64,000 nucleotides of DNA from an uncultured Oscillospiraceae bacterium (lineage in GTDB: Bacteria; Bacillota; Clostridia; Oscillospirales; Ruminococcaceae), in assembly GCA_934446455.1 (NCBI GenBank), contig CAKSEE010000007.1, positions 1 to 64,000 of the forward strand. Direction: 5' to 3'. A program made the translations under genes and the position numbers. Below are positions 37,265 to 47,226 of the stretch, piece after piece. Position 1 is the first letter of the stretch. Every line of letters starts with the position of its first letter. The notes beneath the pieces are model-generated. The model searched no databases. It was not told where the DNA came from and was given only the letters and a program-made list of their open reading frames with translations.

Positions 37265-38458
37265 TTACGTCTGCTGTGAAAGCTCGCGCACCGTCACGCA
37301 CTCAACAAAGCTCCCGTCCTCAAGCAGCTGAGAGTCGTCGTAGCTCTGCACAAGCGCCCTCATCGTGCCGTCAAGCGCGCGGAATGCCGCGCTGCGCTCG
37401 AATATAAAGCGGAAAAGCGCGTTTCTCATTACGGGGCGCGCCACCGTGCCGTCAAACTCTATGTCCTTCATCGTAAATTTATTGTAGAAGCGCTCGCGCA
37501 CTTTTTCGTAGTCACCGTTATGCTGCATTCGCGCCGAGGCGAAGTCCCGCGCGATATCCGCGACGCACCCGCCGTACACCCTGCACGCCACTATCTCGCC
37601 CCTGCCGACGTCCCCGCCGAGCCGCTCGCGCAGCGCAGTGCAGATACTCTCCTCCGCCGCACGGAAGCGCGGGCGCGTGATTTTCGCGCAGTCGCTGCGA
37701 GTGCGCGGTATGAGCGTAAAATCGTGCAGCAGCGACTGCGCGGAGAAATGATAGCGCACGCACGCGATCTCCGCGCCGAAATACTTGCCCACTGCCTCGC
37801 ACACATCGTCAAAGCGCGTGCTGCCGAGCTGCGAGGGGGCGATGCCGCCCTCGTCGGGGAGTATCTCGTGCGCTTCCGCCGCCGTGCGGAAAAGCACGTG
37901 CTGCTCCGCGTCGCTTATGCATGAGAAGCTGTCGAGCGACTTAAGCGCCTCGTACGCCTCGTCCCTGAGCGCCTGCGCCTTTCCCGAGGAAATGAAGCGA
38001 TCCATGTCGCGCTTTTCGGCGAACACCACGAACACCCGCCCGAAGTCGACTGAAAAACGCGTCATGGATTCGGGGTCGAAATACTTCTTTTTAAGCGGCG
38101 CCGCGTACTTCTCCGCAAAAATGCCGTAAATGAAGTTGCGCACGCCGTCCTCGAACGTCGCGCCGAATCTCAGCGAACACAGCGCGGGGTTTACCTCCTT
38201 TGCGCGCAGCCCTAATGCGTTGAGCGCGTAGGCGAGCGCGGTGCGTTCGCTTTTGCGCAGCGTTGCGGCGTTCCTGCCGCTCACGCGGTCAAAGTCGGCG
38301 AGCGTTTCCAGCATGACGCTGAAAATGCGCCTGTTCTGCGCGTCCGTTTCGTAGGTGATGTCCCTCACCTTAACGACCCATATATTCTCTATGCAGTCCC
38401 TGAGCTGCGCCAGCGGCGCAAAATCGGAGCTGTTGAGCATATTTATTTTCTTCGTCAT
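37265..38458 (-). CDS. 397-residue hypothetical protein
   Basis: A soluble protein rich in Arg, Ala and Phe, with no membrane segment or recognised motif. The ATG at 38458 has AGAGGA six bases upstream; the frame runs on to 38626, but that part overlaps hairpin repeats and is unlikely to be coding. Possibly co-transcribed with the two genes after it. Confidence 0.65.
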   Translation of the reverse strand: MTKKINMLNSSDFAPLAQLRDCIENIWVVKVRDITYETDAQNRRIFSVMLETLADFDRVSGRNAATLRKSERTALAYALNALGLRAKEVNPALCSLRFGATFEDGVRNFIYGIFAEKYAAPLKKKYFDPESMTRFSVDFGRVFVVFAEKRDMDRFISSGKAQALRDEAYEALKSLDSFSCISDAEQHVLFRTAAEAHEILPDEGGIAPSQLGSTRFDDVCEAVGKYFGAEIACVRYHFSAQSLLHDFTLIPRTRSDCAKITRPRFRAAEESICTALRERLGGDVGRGEIVACRVYGGCVADIARDFASARMQHNGDYEKVRERFYNKFTMKDIEFDGTVARPVMRNALFRFIFERSAAFRALDGTMRALVQSYDDSQLLEDGSFVECVTVRELSQQT

Positions 38459-38478
38459 TCGTTTTCCTCTTCTCAAGG

Positions 38479-38597
38479 GCAATACCGCACAAAGATTGTG
38501 CGTGTATTGCGCAGTCAGATTTTTCGTCAGATTGTACAATGAGGACGACGCAAGGCTGTGTGCCTTGCTAGGACGAATTGTGCAAGATGACGGAAAA
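38479..38597. repeat. twin hairpin repeat
   Basis: A 32-bp perfect-type hairpin (38479-38510, GCAATAC...GTATTGC with inner CGCACAA/TTGTGCG) is followed by a 77-bp long hairpin (38521-38597) with tip GCAAGGC/TGCCTTGC. The same internal-loop words seen in the 105-bp repeats (GACGACGC and GCTAGGA) face each other here, but in the opposite order. Further inverted words continue to ~38650. Confidence 0.75.
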
Positions 38598-38670
38598 TAT
38601 GCAAGCAAGGCACGTGCAAAATCCAATAAATGGTCTTTGCGCGGTGTTGCTCAAGAATCACACAGAGCGC

Positions 38671-39252
38671 CTACGCCCCGAAAAACATATGCTCCGCTGC
38701 GGTCTTTATGCCTATCGCAATAAGAACGGCTCCTCCCGCGAAGCCTGCCCATGCGCCGAGCAGTTCGCCGAAGCGCCGCCCGAAAAGCCCGCCCGCCACG
38801 CACAGCGCAAACGTCACCGTGCCGATAACCGCGCAGCACGGCACTATCTGCGCGCCCGCCGCAGCGAACCCAACGCCCGCCATAAGCGCGTCTATGCTCG
38901 TGGCTGCCGCCTGCGCCAGCAGCAGCGGGAGCGTAATTTTCTGCACGGAACGCCCGCGCTTTTCGCCGCGCCTGTGCTCCTTTATGTCCGAAAGGCTCTC
39001 TATAACAGCCTTTGCGCCGATAAAGCACAGCACCGCCATGACCACGAAGTGGTCGTACTCGTCGATAAGCCCCGCAAGCCCTGCGCCCGCAAGGTATCCC
39101 GCCGCAGGCATAAGCGCCTGAAACAGCCCGAAAAGCGCCGCCGCAGCAAACGCGCCGCTTTTGCGCTTCATCACAAGTCCGTCCGACACGGACACCGCAA
39201 ACGCGTCCATAGAAAGCCCGAGCGCTATCAGCGCAAGCTCAGCAAATGACAT
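38671..39252 (-). CDS. mntP: MntP-family manganese efflux pump
   Basis: A 193-residue, six-helix membrane protein. The helix-1 ALGLSMDAFAVSVSDG and helix-4 AAATSIDALMAGVGFA carry the duplicated Asp motifs of the MntP family. It should export Mn2+. No yybP-ykoY riboswitch was found in the short upstream gap. Confidence 0.9.
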   Translation of the reverse strand: MSFAELALIALGLSMDAFAVSVSDGLVMKRKSGAFAAAALFGLFQALMPAAGYLAGAGLAGLIDEYDHFVVMAVLCFIGAKAVIESLSDIKEHRRGEKRGRSVQKITLPLLLAQAAATSIDALMAGVGFAAAGAQIVPCCAVIGTVTFALCVAGGLFGRRFGELLGAWAGFAGGAVLIAIGIKTAAEHMFFGA

Positions 39253-39371
39253 ACAAGCACCCCCATCGGGGTATTTATATGCATGCGTGCCGACTATGAT
39301 TCGTGTATTCTTAATACGTTGCTATACGCGGCACGCGGTCAGCTGGGTGCGCGCCGATTTTGATTCGCGCC

Positions 39372-40517
<1,146 letters not shown>

Positions 40518-40578
40518 TTAAAGTCACAATAAAGTCGCTATATTAAAGTAAGTTATTGCAAAATCAGCATTCATTGTT

Positions 40579-40608
40579 ATTATAGCACATATGGCATATC
40601 TACCGCAA
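40579..40608 (-). promoter_or_regulatory. sigma-A promoter of tgt
   Basis: TTGCGG, an 18-base spacer and TATAAT on the minus strand, giving a leader of about 65 nt. Confidence 0.65.
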
Positions 40609-40718
40609 CACCCGTCCGAAATATTTTTGATTTTCGTCAAAATCACCATATCTGCGCTGCGAATTTCGGTTTTTAAGTAAAAAATGCAGACGATTTTTGC
40701 TGTAACCGTTTTCAGCAC

Positions 40719-40747
40719 TTGTAATTAGCGGGAATTTGTTGTATACT
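40719..40747 (+). promoter_or_regulatory. sigma-A promoter of the cellobiose phosphorylase gene
   Basis: TTGTAA, a 17-base spacer and TATACT with TTG before the -10. The leader is about 85 nt. Confidence 0.7.
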
Positions 40748-40838
40748 ATTCTTTGAAGGCATTGATATGCCGCAGATTACACATAATTGCAGGAACGCGG
40801 CAGACCACAGCGTTCCCTGTCAAGGAAGGACGGTCTAC

Positions 40839-43313
40839 ATGAAATTCGGCTATTTTGACGACGCTGCCCGCGAGTACGTCATCACATCTCCGCGCACGCC
40901 CTACCCGTGGATAAACTACCTCGGCACGCAGGGCTTCTTCTCGCTCATCTCCAATACCGCAGGCGGTTACAGCTTCTATAAGGACGCGCGTCTGCGCCGC
41001 ATTACCCGCTACCGCTACAACAACGTGCCTATAGATATGGGCGGCAGATACTTCTACATCAAGGACGGCGACACGATATGGAATCCCGGCTGGAGCCCCG
41101 TAAAGACGGAGCTTGACAGCTACGAGTGCCGCCACGGCATGGGCTACACCATCATCACCGGCAAGAAGAACGGACTTAAGGCGCAGGTGACCTTCTTCGT
41201 TCCGCAGAACTACGACGGCGAGGTTCAGCAGGTGGTTCTCACCAACGAGAGCGGCAGCGCAAAGACCTTCAAGCTCTGGTCCTTTGCAGAGTGGTGCCTG
41301 TGGGACGCGCAGGACGACTGCACGAACTTCCAGAGAAACTTCTCCACGGGCCGCGTTGAGGTAGTGGGCTCCACCATCTACCACAAGACCGAGTACCGCG
41401 ACAGACGCGACCACTTCGCGTTCTACACCGTAAACGACACTATCGACGGCTACGACACCGACAGGGATTCCTTTATCGGCCTGTACAACGGCTTCAACAA
41501 CCCGCAGGCTGTCCTCGACGGCAAAGCTACGGATTCCTTTGCGGACGGCTGGTCACCCATTGCTTCCCACTACAAGGAGATCACCCTTGCAGCAGGCGAA
41601 AGCAAGACGCTCGTGTTCATTCTCGGCTACGTTGAAATGCCCGTGGCAGAAAAGTTCGAGGCGGACGGCAAGACCATCAACAAGGTCAGAAGCAACGCAA
41701 TGATCGAGAAGTACAACACCCCCGAAAAGGTTGCCGCAGGTCTAGCGGAGCTTAAGGAAACATGGGACAAGCTGCTCGGCATACTCAACGTTGACACGCC
41801 CGACGACAAGGTAAACCGCATGGTAAACATCTGGAACCAGTACCAGTGCATGGTTACGTTCAACCTGTCGCGCTCGGCTTCCTACTTCGAGAGCGGTATA
41901 GGCCGCGGCATGGGCTTCCGCGACTCCAACCAGGACGTTCTCGGCTTCGTTCATCAGATTCCCGACAGGGCAAGAGAGAGGATCATCGATATCGCCTCCA
42001 CGCAGTTCCCCGACGGCGGCTGCTACCACCAGTACCAGCCCCTCACCAAGAAGGGCAACGCCGATATCGGCGGCGACTTCTCCGACGACCCGCTGTGGCT
42101 CATTCTTTCCGTTGCCGCGTACATCAAGGAAACGGGCGACTGGAGCATTCTTGACGAGATGGTGCCCTACGACAACGATATGTCCGTTGCGCAGCCCATG
42201 CTCGAGCACCTCAAGGTTTCGTTCTATCACATCGTAAACAACCTCGGCCCGCACGGTCTGCCCCTTGCTATGCGCGCAGACTGGAACGACTGCATCAACC
42301 TTTCGTGCTATTCCGACACGCCCGGCGAGTCCTTCCAGACCTACACCAACCCCAAGTTCAAGGCGGAGGGCGGCTACTCCAAGGTTGCGGAGTCCGCGTT
42401 TGTCGGCGCGCTGTTCACCTACGCAGGCCCGAACTACGTTAAGATACTCGAGCACCTCGGCAAGACCGACGAGGCTGCAAAGGCTCAGGCTGAGATAGAC
42501 AAGATGAAGAAGGCTATGATGGATTCCGCGTGGGACGGCGACTGGTTCCTCAGAGCGTACGACGCAGAGGGCAGGAAGATGGGCTCCAGGGAGTGCGAGG
42601 AAGGTCAGATCTTCATCGAGCCGCAGGGCTTCGCAATCATGTCCGACATCGACAAGGAAGCCACCAGAAAGACCCTCGCCGCTGTTGACGAGCGCCTCAA
42701 CACCAAGTACGGCCTTGTTCTCAACAACCCCGCGTTCACAAAGTATTACATTCAGTACGGCGAGATTTCCACCTACCCCGGCGGCTACAAGGAGAACGCA
42801 GGTATCTTCACGCACAACAACGCATGGATAATCTGCGCCGCTGCATACGCGGGCGAGGGCGACCAGGCGTTCAAGTATTACTCCGAGATAGCTCCCGCGT
42901 TCACCGAGGAGACCTCCGACATTCACAAGACCGAGCCTTACGTTTACGGTCAGATGATAGGCGGCAAGGACGCAGGCGCTGATATCGGCAAGCCCGGCGA
43001 CAACTTCGGCCAGGGCAAGAACAGCTGGCTTACGGGTACGGCGGCATGGAACATGGTTGCCATTTCGCAGTACATTCTCGGTATCGCAGCAGACTTCGAC
43101 GGTCTTAAGATAGACCCCTCCATTCCTCACGAGTGGGACGGCATGAAGGCTACGCGTCAGTTCCGCGGCGCTACCTACAACATCACCGTAAAGAACCCGG
43201 ACCACGTTTGCAAGGGCGTTAAGAGCATGACCGTTGACGGCAGAGCCGTTGATGGCAACGTTATCCCCGTTTGCGACGGCGGCGTTCACGAGGTCGAGGT
43301 AGTTCTCGGCTGA
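40839..43313 (+). CDS. GH94 cellobiose phosphorylase
   Basis: An 824-residue GH94 enzyme that splits cellobiose with phosphate to glucose 1-phosphate and glucose. [18 protein letters not shown] is the typical start, RADWNDCIN holds the general-acid Asp and [12 protein letters not shown] the substrate loop. No signal peptide, so it acts on imported cellobiose. No transporter is adjacent. Codon use is strongly C-biased, as in highly expressed genes. Confidence 0.94.
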   Translation: MKFGYFDDAAREYVITSPRTPYPWINYLGTQGFFSLISNTAGGYSFYKDARLRRITRYRYNNVPIDMGGRYFYIKDGDTIWNPGWSPVKTELDSYECRHGMGYTIITGKKNGLKAQVTFFVPQNYDGEVQQVVLTNESGSAKTFKLWSFAEWCLWDAQDDCTNFQRNFSTGRVEVVGSTIYHKTEYRDRRDHFAFYTVNDTIDGYDTDRDSFIGLYNGFNNPQAVLDGKATDSFADGWSPIASHYKEITLAAGESKTLVFILGYVEMPVAEKFEADGKTINKVRSNAMIEKYNTPEKVAAGLAELKETWDKLLGILNVDTPDDKVNRMVNIWNQYQCMVTFNLSRSASYFESGIGRGMGFRDSNQDVLGFVHQIPDRARERIIDIASTQFPDGGCYHQYQPLTKKGNADIGGDFSDDPLWLILSVAAYIKETGDWSILDEMVPYDNDMSVAQPMLEHLKVSFYHIVNNLGPHGLPLAMRADWNDCINLSCYSDTPGESFQTYTNPKFKAEGGYSKVAESAFVGALFTYAGPNYVKILEHLGKTDEAAKAQAEIDKMKKAMMDSAWDGDWFLRAYDAEGRKMGSRECEEGQIFIEPQGFAIMSDIDKEATRKTLAAVDERLNTKYGLVLNNPAFTKYYIQYGEISTYPGGYKENAGIFTHNNAWIICAAAYAGEGDQAFKYYSEIAPAFTEETSDIHKTEPYVYGQMIGGKDAGADIGKPGDNFGQGKNSWLTGTAAWNMVAISQYILGIAADFDGLKIDPSIPHEWDGMKATRQFRGATYNITVKNPDHVCKGVKSMTVDGRAVDGNVIPVCDGGVHEVEVVLG

Positions 43314-43335
43314 TAACGGCAAAACAGCATAAACT

Positions 43336-43369
43336 AAGCGCGCTCTGTGAAAGGAGCGCGCTTTTTTGT
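43336..43369 (+). terminator. terminator of the GH94 gene
   Basis: AAGCGCGCTC/GAGCGCGCTT stem with an 8-nt loop followed by TTTTTTG. Confidence 0.88.
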
Positions 43370-43401
43370 TCAGGAAGTGCCGTTCGCCCGCAGCGGGACG
43401 T

Positions 43402-43773
43402 TTATTCCGTAGTGTACGCCCCGCCTGTTATCGCGGTAACGACGTTGATGTCCACGGGCTCTGTAAAGCACAGAATACGGCTTTCACGCCCTGTCTGCGA
43501 GTCGGTTTCGCTGCCCGCGTAAATGAGGAAAGCAGCGCGCCGTCCTTGCCTGTTACCGTCGCAGAAGCCATAAGCACCGTACCGTTAAACAGCGGCGGCG
43601 CAGATCGCCATAGCCTTTTTGTTCAACGTCATTTTCTTGTTCCCTTCGGTCGTTTGCAGAGCGTTCCGCCTGCATTTAATGCTCTCAAATGTAAGGTCGG
43701 AAAGCTCCTCGTCAATTCGTTTACGCAGTTCGTTCATAGCTATGTTCCTTTCTTTCACAAATCGGGAAACCAC
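43402..43773 (-). pseudogene. decayed partner gene of the ECF sigma factor
   Basis: The frame starts MNELRKRIDEELSDLTFES after the sigma pseudogene and stops after NKKAMAICAAAV. Coding-looking remains continue in other frames (VLMASATVTGKDGALLSS, then GSETDSQTGRESRILCF to ITGGAYTTE). The first part has the short helical start usual for cytoplasmic anti-sigma tails. Deletions and at least one frameshift have destroyed it. Confidence 0.7.
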
Positions 43774-44272
43774 TCTGCGAGCGATTCCCTCAAAAGCTCC
43801 TTTGCCCGCCTTATGCGAAACGCCATCGCAGTAAGCGGAATGCCCGCGATTTTTGCCGATTCCTTAATGGTAAAGCCGTTGTACAAATGCAGTACCGCCG
43901 CCTCGCGGTATATTAATGGAAGCGAGGCTATCGCCGCGGTAACCGCAAGCCTGTCCTCATGCAGCGAAAGCTCGTCGTTCGCGGCGATAGCTTCCGGGGG
44001 GCGCTTCCCATATTGTTTCGGCGGGACTTTGTTTTAAGCATATCCTTACACACGTTTATGGCTATCCGCACAAGCCACGTCTGCGGCTGCGCGCCGCCGC
44101 GAAAGCTGCCTGAGTTCGTCAGGGCGCGCGAGAATGTTTCCATTGCCGCGTCCTCTGCGTCCTCGCGGTTTTTGAGGTACAGAAAGCATAGCCTGAGTAT
44201 TTCGGTCGCCATGCTGCGAAAAGAGCTGTGAGATGTGGCCGGTACCGTTTTCCAAGCTTTTCCCCCTTTCAT
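43755..44272 (-). pseudogene. frameshifted ECF-type RNA polymerase sigma factor
   Basis: Region 2 reads ATEILRLCFLYLKNREDAED and region 4 reads SLPLIYREAAVLHLYNGFT then GIPLTAMAFRIRRAKELLRE. The two lie in different frames. They join if one base is added at a run of six Cs (minus strand, ~43997-44002), so a single-base loss from C7 broke it. It could be a sequencing error, but the partner gene downstream is also decayed. Confidence 0.8.
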
Positions 44273-44370
44273 ACCATTAGACGATTGAGGCAGCGATTTT
44301 TAGAGTTGCTGAGAAAAATTTATGAGAAGCCTTTTTAATCATGACAGACGGGTGGAGTTCTGTCAAATAA

Positions 44371-44412
44371 AAAAGCGCCGCGTAAATGCGGCGCTTTAGC
44401 TTGTCGAAAAAG
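44371..44412. repeat. terminator hairpin plus left end of the 186-bp repeat family
   Basis: An AGCGCCGC/GCGGCGCT stem is followed directly by AGCTTGTCGAAAAAG, the first bases of the 186-bp repeats at 55.6 and 60.1 kb. The rest of that repeat is missing; a 105-bp hairpin repeat starts nine bases later. Confidence 0.65.
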
Positions 44413-44420
44413 AGCAACGC

Positions 44421-44525
44421 CAGACCGGCGAGAAGGGTGCAGCTGCTAGGAAACGTCATTTCGGCAAGGCTATTTGCCTGCCAAAATGACGTTGACAACG
44501 CAGCTGTGCCTTTATCGTCAGTCTG
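44421..44525. repeat. 105-bp long-hairpin repeat, copy 2
   Basis: Same length and internal-loop words as 20046-20150 (GCTAGGAAACG and CGTTGACAACGC, AGGC/GCCT tip). Ends are CAGACCGG and TCAGTCTG. Several differences from copy 1 are matched on the opposite arm. Confidence 0.8.
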
Positions 44526-44539
44526 AAGCCCCGCCTTTT

Positions 44540-44671
44540 TCAGCGGTCGTTCCTGTTCTGACCGTTCTGCTGGTTCTGATTCTGGTTCTGCTGATTCTGA
44601 CCGTTCTGCTGGTTCTGATTCTGGTTCTGCTGATTCTGACCGTTCTGACGGGTGCGGTTCTGATTAGACAT
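44540..44671 (-). CDS. 43-residue Asn/Gln-rich repeat protein
   Basis: MSNQNRTRQN is followed by two 13-residue repeats of the type NGQNQQNQNQNQQ and ends NGQNRNDR. AGGAGG lies upstream of the ATG. At DNA level the repeat is 39 bp. The composition recalls Asn/Gln-rich small spore proteins such as gamma-type SASP, but there is no sequence match to claim. It is divergent from the spore-type amidase gene. Confidence 0.65.
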   Translation of the reverse strand: MSNQNRTRQNGQNQQNQNQNQQNGQNQQNQNQNQQNGQNRNDR

Positions 44672-44749
44672 ATTCGTGTCCTCCTGAAATAAATTCGGCG
44701 CGCTGTGCGCCCAATGATATTATGCTACGCCATAGCGCCGAATATACTT

Positions 44750-44778
44750 CACAAACGAGCGCGCCCGCGCATATCATA
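44750..44778 (+). promoter_or_regulatory. candidate sigma-K-like sporulation promoter
   Basis: CACA, 16 bases, then CATATCATA, which fits the mother-cell pattern mACm-N16-CATAnnnTA. It lies ~48 nt before the amidase ATG and no sigma-A promoter is visible in this gap. The boxes are short, so chance matches are possible. Confidence 0.4.
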
Positions 44779-44825
44779 AAGAGAGGCGATACCTGCGCGT
44801 TATCGTCTTTACGGGAGGTGATACC

Positions 44826-45326
44826 ATGCGCGAAACAGGCTACGACCGCCGCGCCGCGGTGGAATACGCGCTCAAATGGGCGTACTCCGCGAACCCGCGC
44901 TACTACTATTTCGACGCTATCGGCGGGGACTGCACGAATTTCATCTCGCAGTGCCTTTACGCAGGCTGCGGCGTTATGAACTACTCACAGGAGAACGGCT
45001 GGTACTATATAAATCTCAACAACCGCTCGCCCTCGTGGACGGGGGTTGTGTTCCTGCGCGAGTTTCTTCTCACGCACAAGGGCGCGGGCGTTTACGGCGA
45101 GGAAGCGCCGCTCGGCAGGCTTGAGCGCGGCGACCTTATTCAGCTTGAAAACGGCGAGGGGCGCTTTTACCACACGCTCATCATCTCCCACATAGCCGCA
45201 GGCTTCGGTGCGGAAGCGGACAGGATATTCGTCTGCGCGCACTCGTCGTCCGCGCGCAACAGGCGGCTTTCGTCCTACCCCTACAGCAGGGCGCAGGGCA
45301 TACACATCACAGGCGCGCGGCGATAA
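44826..45326 (+). CDS. amidase_6-domain putative peptidoglycan amidase
   Basis: A 166-residue amidase_6 protein (YDRRAAVEYALKWAYSANPR, then the Cys-containing GGDCTNFISQCLYAGCG; His in FYHTLIISH). Such single-domain proteins are common in spore-forming Clostridia and are thought to cleave peptidoglycan peptides. No signal peptide, which fits mother-cell/coat location. GGGAGGTGATACC precedes the ATG. It is 28 bp from the LysM-GH18 gene. Confidence 0.82.
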   Translation: MRETGYDRRAAVEYALKWAYSANPRYYYFDAIGGDCTNFISQCLYAGCGVMNYSQENGWYYINLNNRSPSWTGVVFLREFLLTHKGAGVYGEEAPLGRLERGDLIQLENGEGRFYHTLIISHIAAGFGAEADRIFVCAHSSSARNRRLSSYPYSRAQGIHITGARR

Positions 45327-45354
45327 AGACGTCCGCGCAGCAAAGGAGGAACTT

Positions 45355-46335
45355 ATGCTGATCTACACCGTAAAGCGCGGCGACACGCTTGCAGAGATAG
45401 CGCGCAGATACGGCGTGCCCGTAAACCGTATCGCCGCAGACAACGTGCTGCCGAACACAGGCAGTATCGTCCCGGGACAGAACCTTCTGATACAGGCGGA
45501 CTCCGTGCGCTACATACTGCGCAAGGGGCAGACCCTCTTTTCTCTTTCGCAGGAATACGGCGTGCCGCTCGAGGCGCTTATTGAAGCCAACCCCGACCTC
45601 AACCCCATCTCCCTTAACGCGGGCGACACGGTGATAATCCCCGCCGCCCCGCCCGTAAAGAAGCGCCCCATTATCACCAACGGCTACGCCTACCCCACGA
45701 TAAACACCAACTCGCTTAACTGCGTCATTCCGTTTCTAACGTTCATAAGCCTGTTTTCCTACACGCTTACCCCGCAGGGGGAGCTTACCGCGCCCGACGA
45801 CAGCGACCTTATCTACAGGGCGGTGCGCTCTGCGGTAATGCCGCTTATGGTAGTCACCAACATATTCGACGGCACGTTCAGCACCGAGGCGCTTACGGGC
45901 ATACTTGAAAGCGAGGAGGCGCGCGCACGGCTCACCGAGGCCATTCTCTACGAGCTTGACAGCAAGGGCTACTACGGCGTTAATATGGACATAGAATACA
46001 TCGCGCCAGACGACCGCGAGAGCTACACCGACTTCCTGCGTAACCTTGCAGACAGGCTGCACGAGCGCGGCTACGTCCTAGTTACCGCCCTTGCGCCCAA
46101 AATCTCCGCAGACCAGCAGGGCATTCTCTATGAGGCGCACGACTACCGCGCGCAGGGAGAGATAGCCGACTATGTTATTATCATGACTTATGAGTGGGGA
46201 TATACATACGTCCTGCGTCATTATAGTCATTGCGCAGATATTGATATAGGGCGCGGTATGGTTAAAACGAACAATTTGCTGTGCCTTAATCAGTCCTATT
46301 TGCCGATTTTTTCATGTAACTCATTTTCAGCTTGA
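45355..46335 (+). pseudogene. N-terminal part of interrupted LysM-LysM-GH18 spore lysin (SleL/YaaH-like)
   Basis: Two LysM domains (residues ~2-46 and ~49-93) and the first two-thirds of a GH18 barrel with catalytic GVNMDIEYI (Glu214). The family sequence ends abruptly after IMTYEWGYT at 46207. The next 42 residues, to the stop at 46335, come from the inserted element. Joined to 49860-50278 at TATACAT the frame continues as EWGYTFGPPLAVSPINEVRR and gives 423 residues, the usual size. AAAGGAGG precedes the ATG at 45355. As it stands the barrel is incomplete and should be inactive. Confidence 0.93.
46182..46227. other. attL of the intervening element
   Basis: The central dinucleotide AC is at 46204-46205. 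The inner half-site is ATACGTCC (46206-46213), a 4-base gap and TCATTATAGT (46218-46227). The outer half is host GH18 sequence. Confidence 0.85.
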
Positions 46336-46360
46336 CTTTTATTTTCTCAAATATTATAAT
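46332..46360 (+). promoter_or_regulatory. sigma-A promoter of element cargo
   Basis: TTGACT, a 17-base spacer and TATAAT. It drives the plus-strand cargo, suggesting these genes are expressed during growth, not only in sporulation. Confidence 0.8.
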
Positions 46361-46414
46361 TGAAAACGAGGTATTATTTTCCACTCGGGAAATTTTATTT
46401 CATAGGAGGATTAC

Positions 46415-46957
46415 TTGAAACTAAAACGTTTAATGGCGGCTTCGATGGCAGGAATCATGACTGTAAGCTCTGCTATCGTATGCGAAATCTCAGCAGGTGC
46501 TGTGGACAGTCTGAGCATTAGCCATACAGCAGCGGACTTTAACGAAATTTGGAGCAGCACAACCTACGATGACGCGACAAACGCAATAACATATATCTCG
46601 GGTTGGGCGGGTATAGGAATAAAATATTCTACCCGGCTGGATTTTGTCGGATTATGATTATCCGGTACTTAACTTCAGCGCTTCTACTGTAGAGCAGTTA
46701 ATGGTACTGGTTTATTACGATGGGGTAGAGAACCCTGTTTCTTCAGACTATTACGAAGAGAACGGCACAATAAGGCAGCGGTAACTCCCTCTGACGCTGA
46801 CGACCGGGAGGTTACATGGACTTCCGATACCCCCGACGTTGCAACAGTTGACGCAATGGACGGCGTAGTTACCCTACATCGTTATCAGGCTCAGGAACGT
46901 TCAGGATTCGTGGGGCGACATTTCTGTCAAGTTTGAGCTTATCAACGGATTAGGCTG
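46415..46957 (+). pseudogene. decayed secreted protein with Big_2-like remnant
   Basis: A TTG start with AGGAGG upstream begins a signal peptide (KLKRLMAASMAGIMTVSSA). The frame stops at 46657, but coding continues in other frames: YPVLNFSASTVEQLMVLVYY, then TPSDADDREVTWTSDTPDVA (a bacterial Ig-like Big_2 pattern) and SWGDISVKFELINGLG. At least three frame breaks. Confidence 0.75.
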
Positions 46958-46977
46958 AGTTACAGGAGGACAAAGCA

Positions 46978-47142
46978 TTGAAAAAGACATACATCAGACC
47001 CGAAATTGAGATCACCCATTTCACCACCAAGGACATCATCACCGCCAGCGGCACTACCACTGGCATGATTAACGGCGGCAGCCTCAACGCGGATACCAAC
47101 AACGAAATTGATTTCGACCTCAGCAACGGCGAGTGGAACTAA
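46978..47142 (+). CDS. 54-residue peptide, possible substrate of the adjacent HprK-like kinase
   Basis: TTG start with AGGAGGA upstream. It begins KKTYIRPEIEITHFTTKDI, then a Ser/Thr/Gly stretch (ITASGTTTGMINGGS), and ends in an acidic tail (NNEIDFDLSNGEWN). Similar short KKxYxxPEIE-type peptides occur in Clostridia next to modification genes. It has no membrane segment and could be a leader-core type precursor or a small regulatory peptide. The 84-bp gap to the kinase ATG suggests one transcript. Confidence 0.65.
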   Translation: MKKTYIRPEIEITHFTTKDIITASGTTTGMINGGSLNADTNNEIDFDLSNGEWN

Positions 47143-47226
47143 GCCTGCGGCTTGATTTTCGAGGTATTCCGAAAAATTAAAAGCGCCGGGCGTGCAATGC
47201 GTTCGGCGCTCAGCGTAGGGAGAACT

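Noticed and set aside
39253..39371. Manganese riboswitch before mntP
   Set aside because: The gap is short and none of the yybP-ykoY conserved loops are visible.
41742..43322. 526-codon minus-strand frame opposite the GH94 gene
   Set aside because: Antisense shadow of a strongly biased, clearly coding gene.
46208..46335. The last 42 codons of the upstream GH18 frame as genuine protein
   Set aside because: They are unlike the family and lie inside the element, overlapping the att arm.
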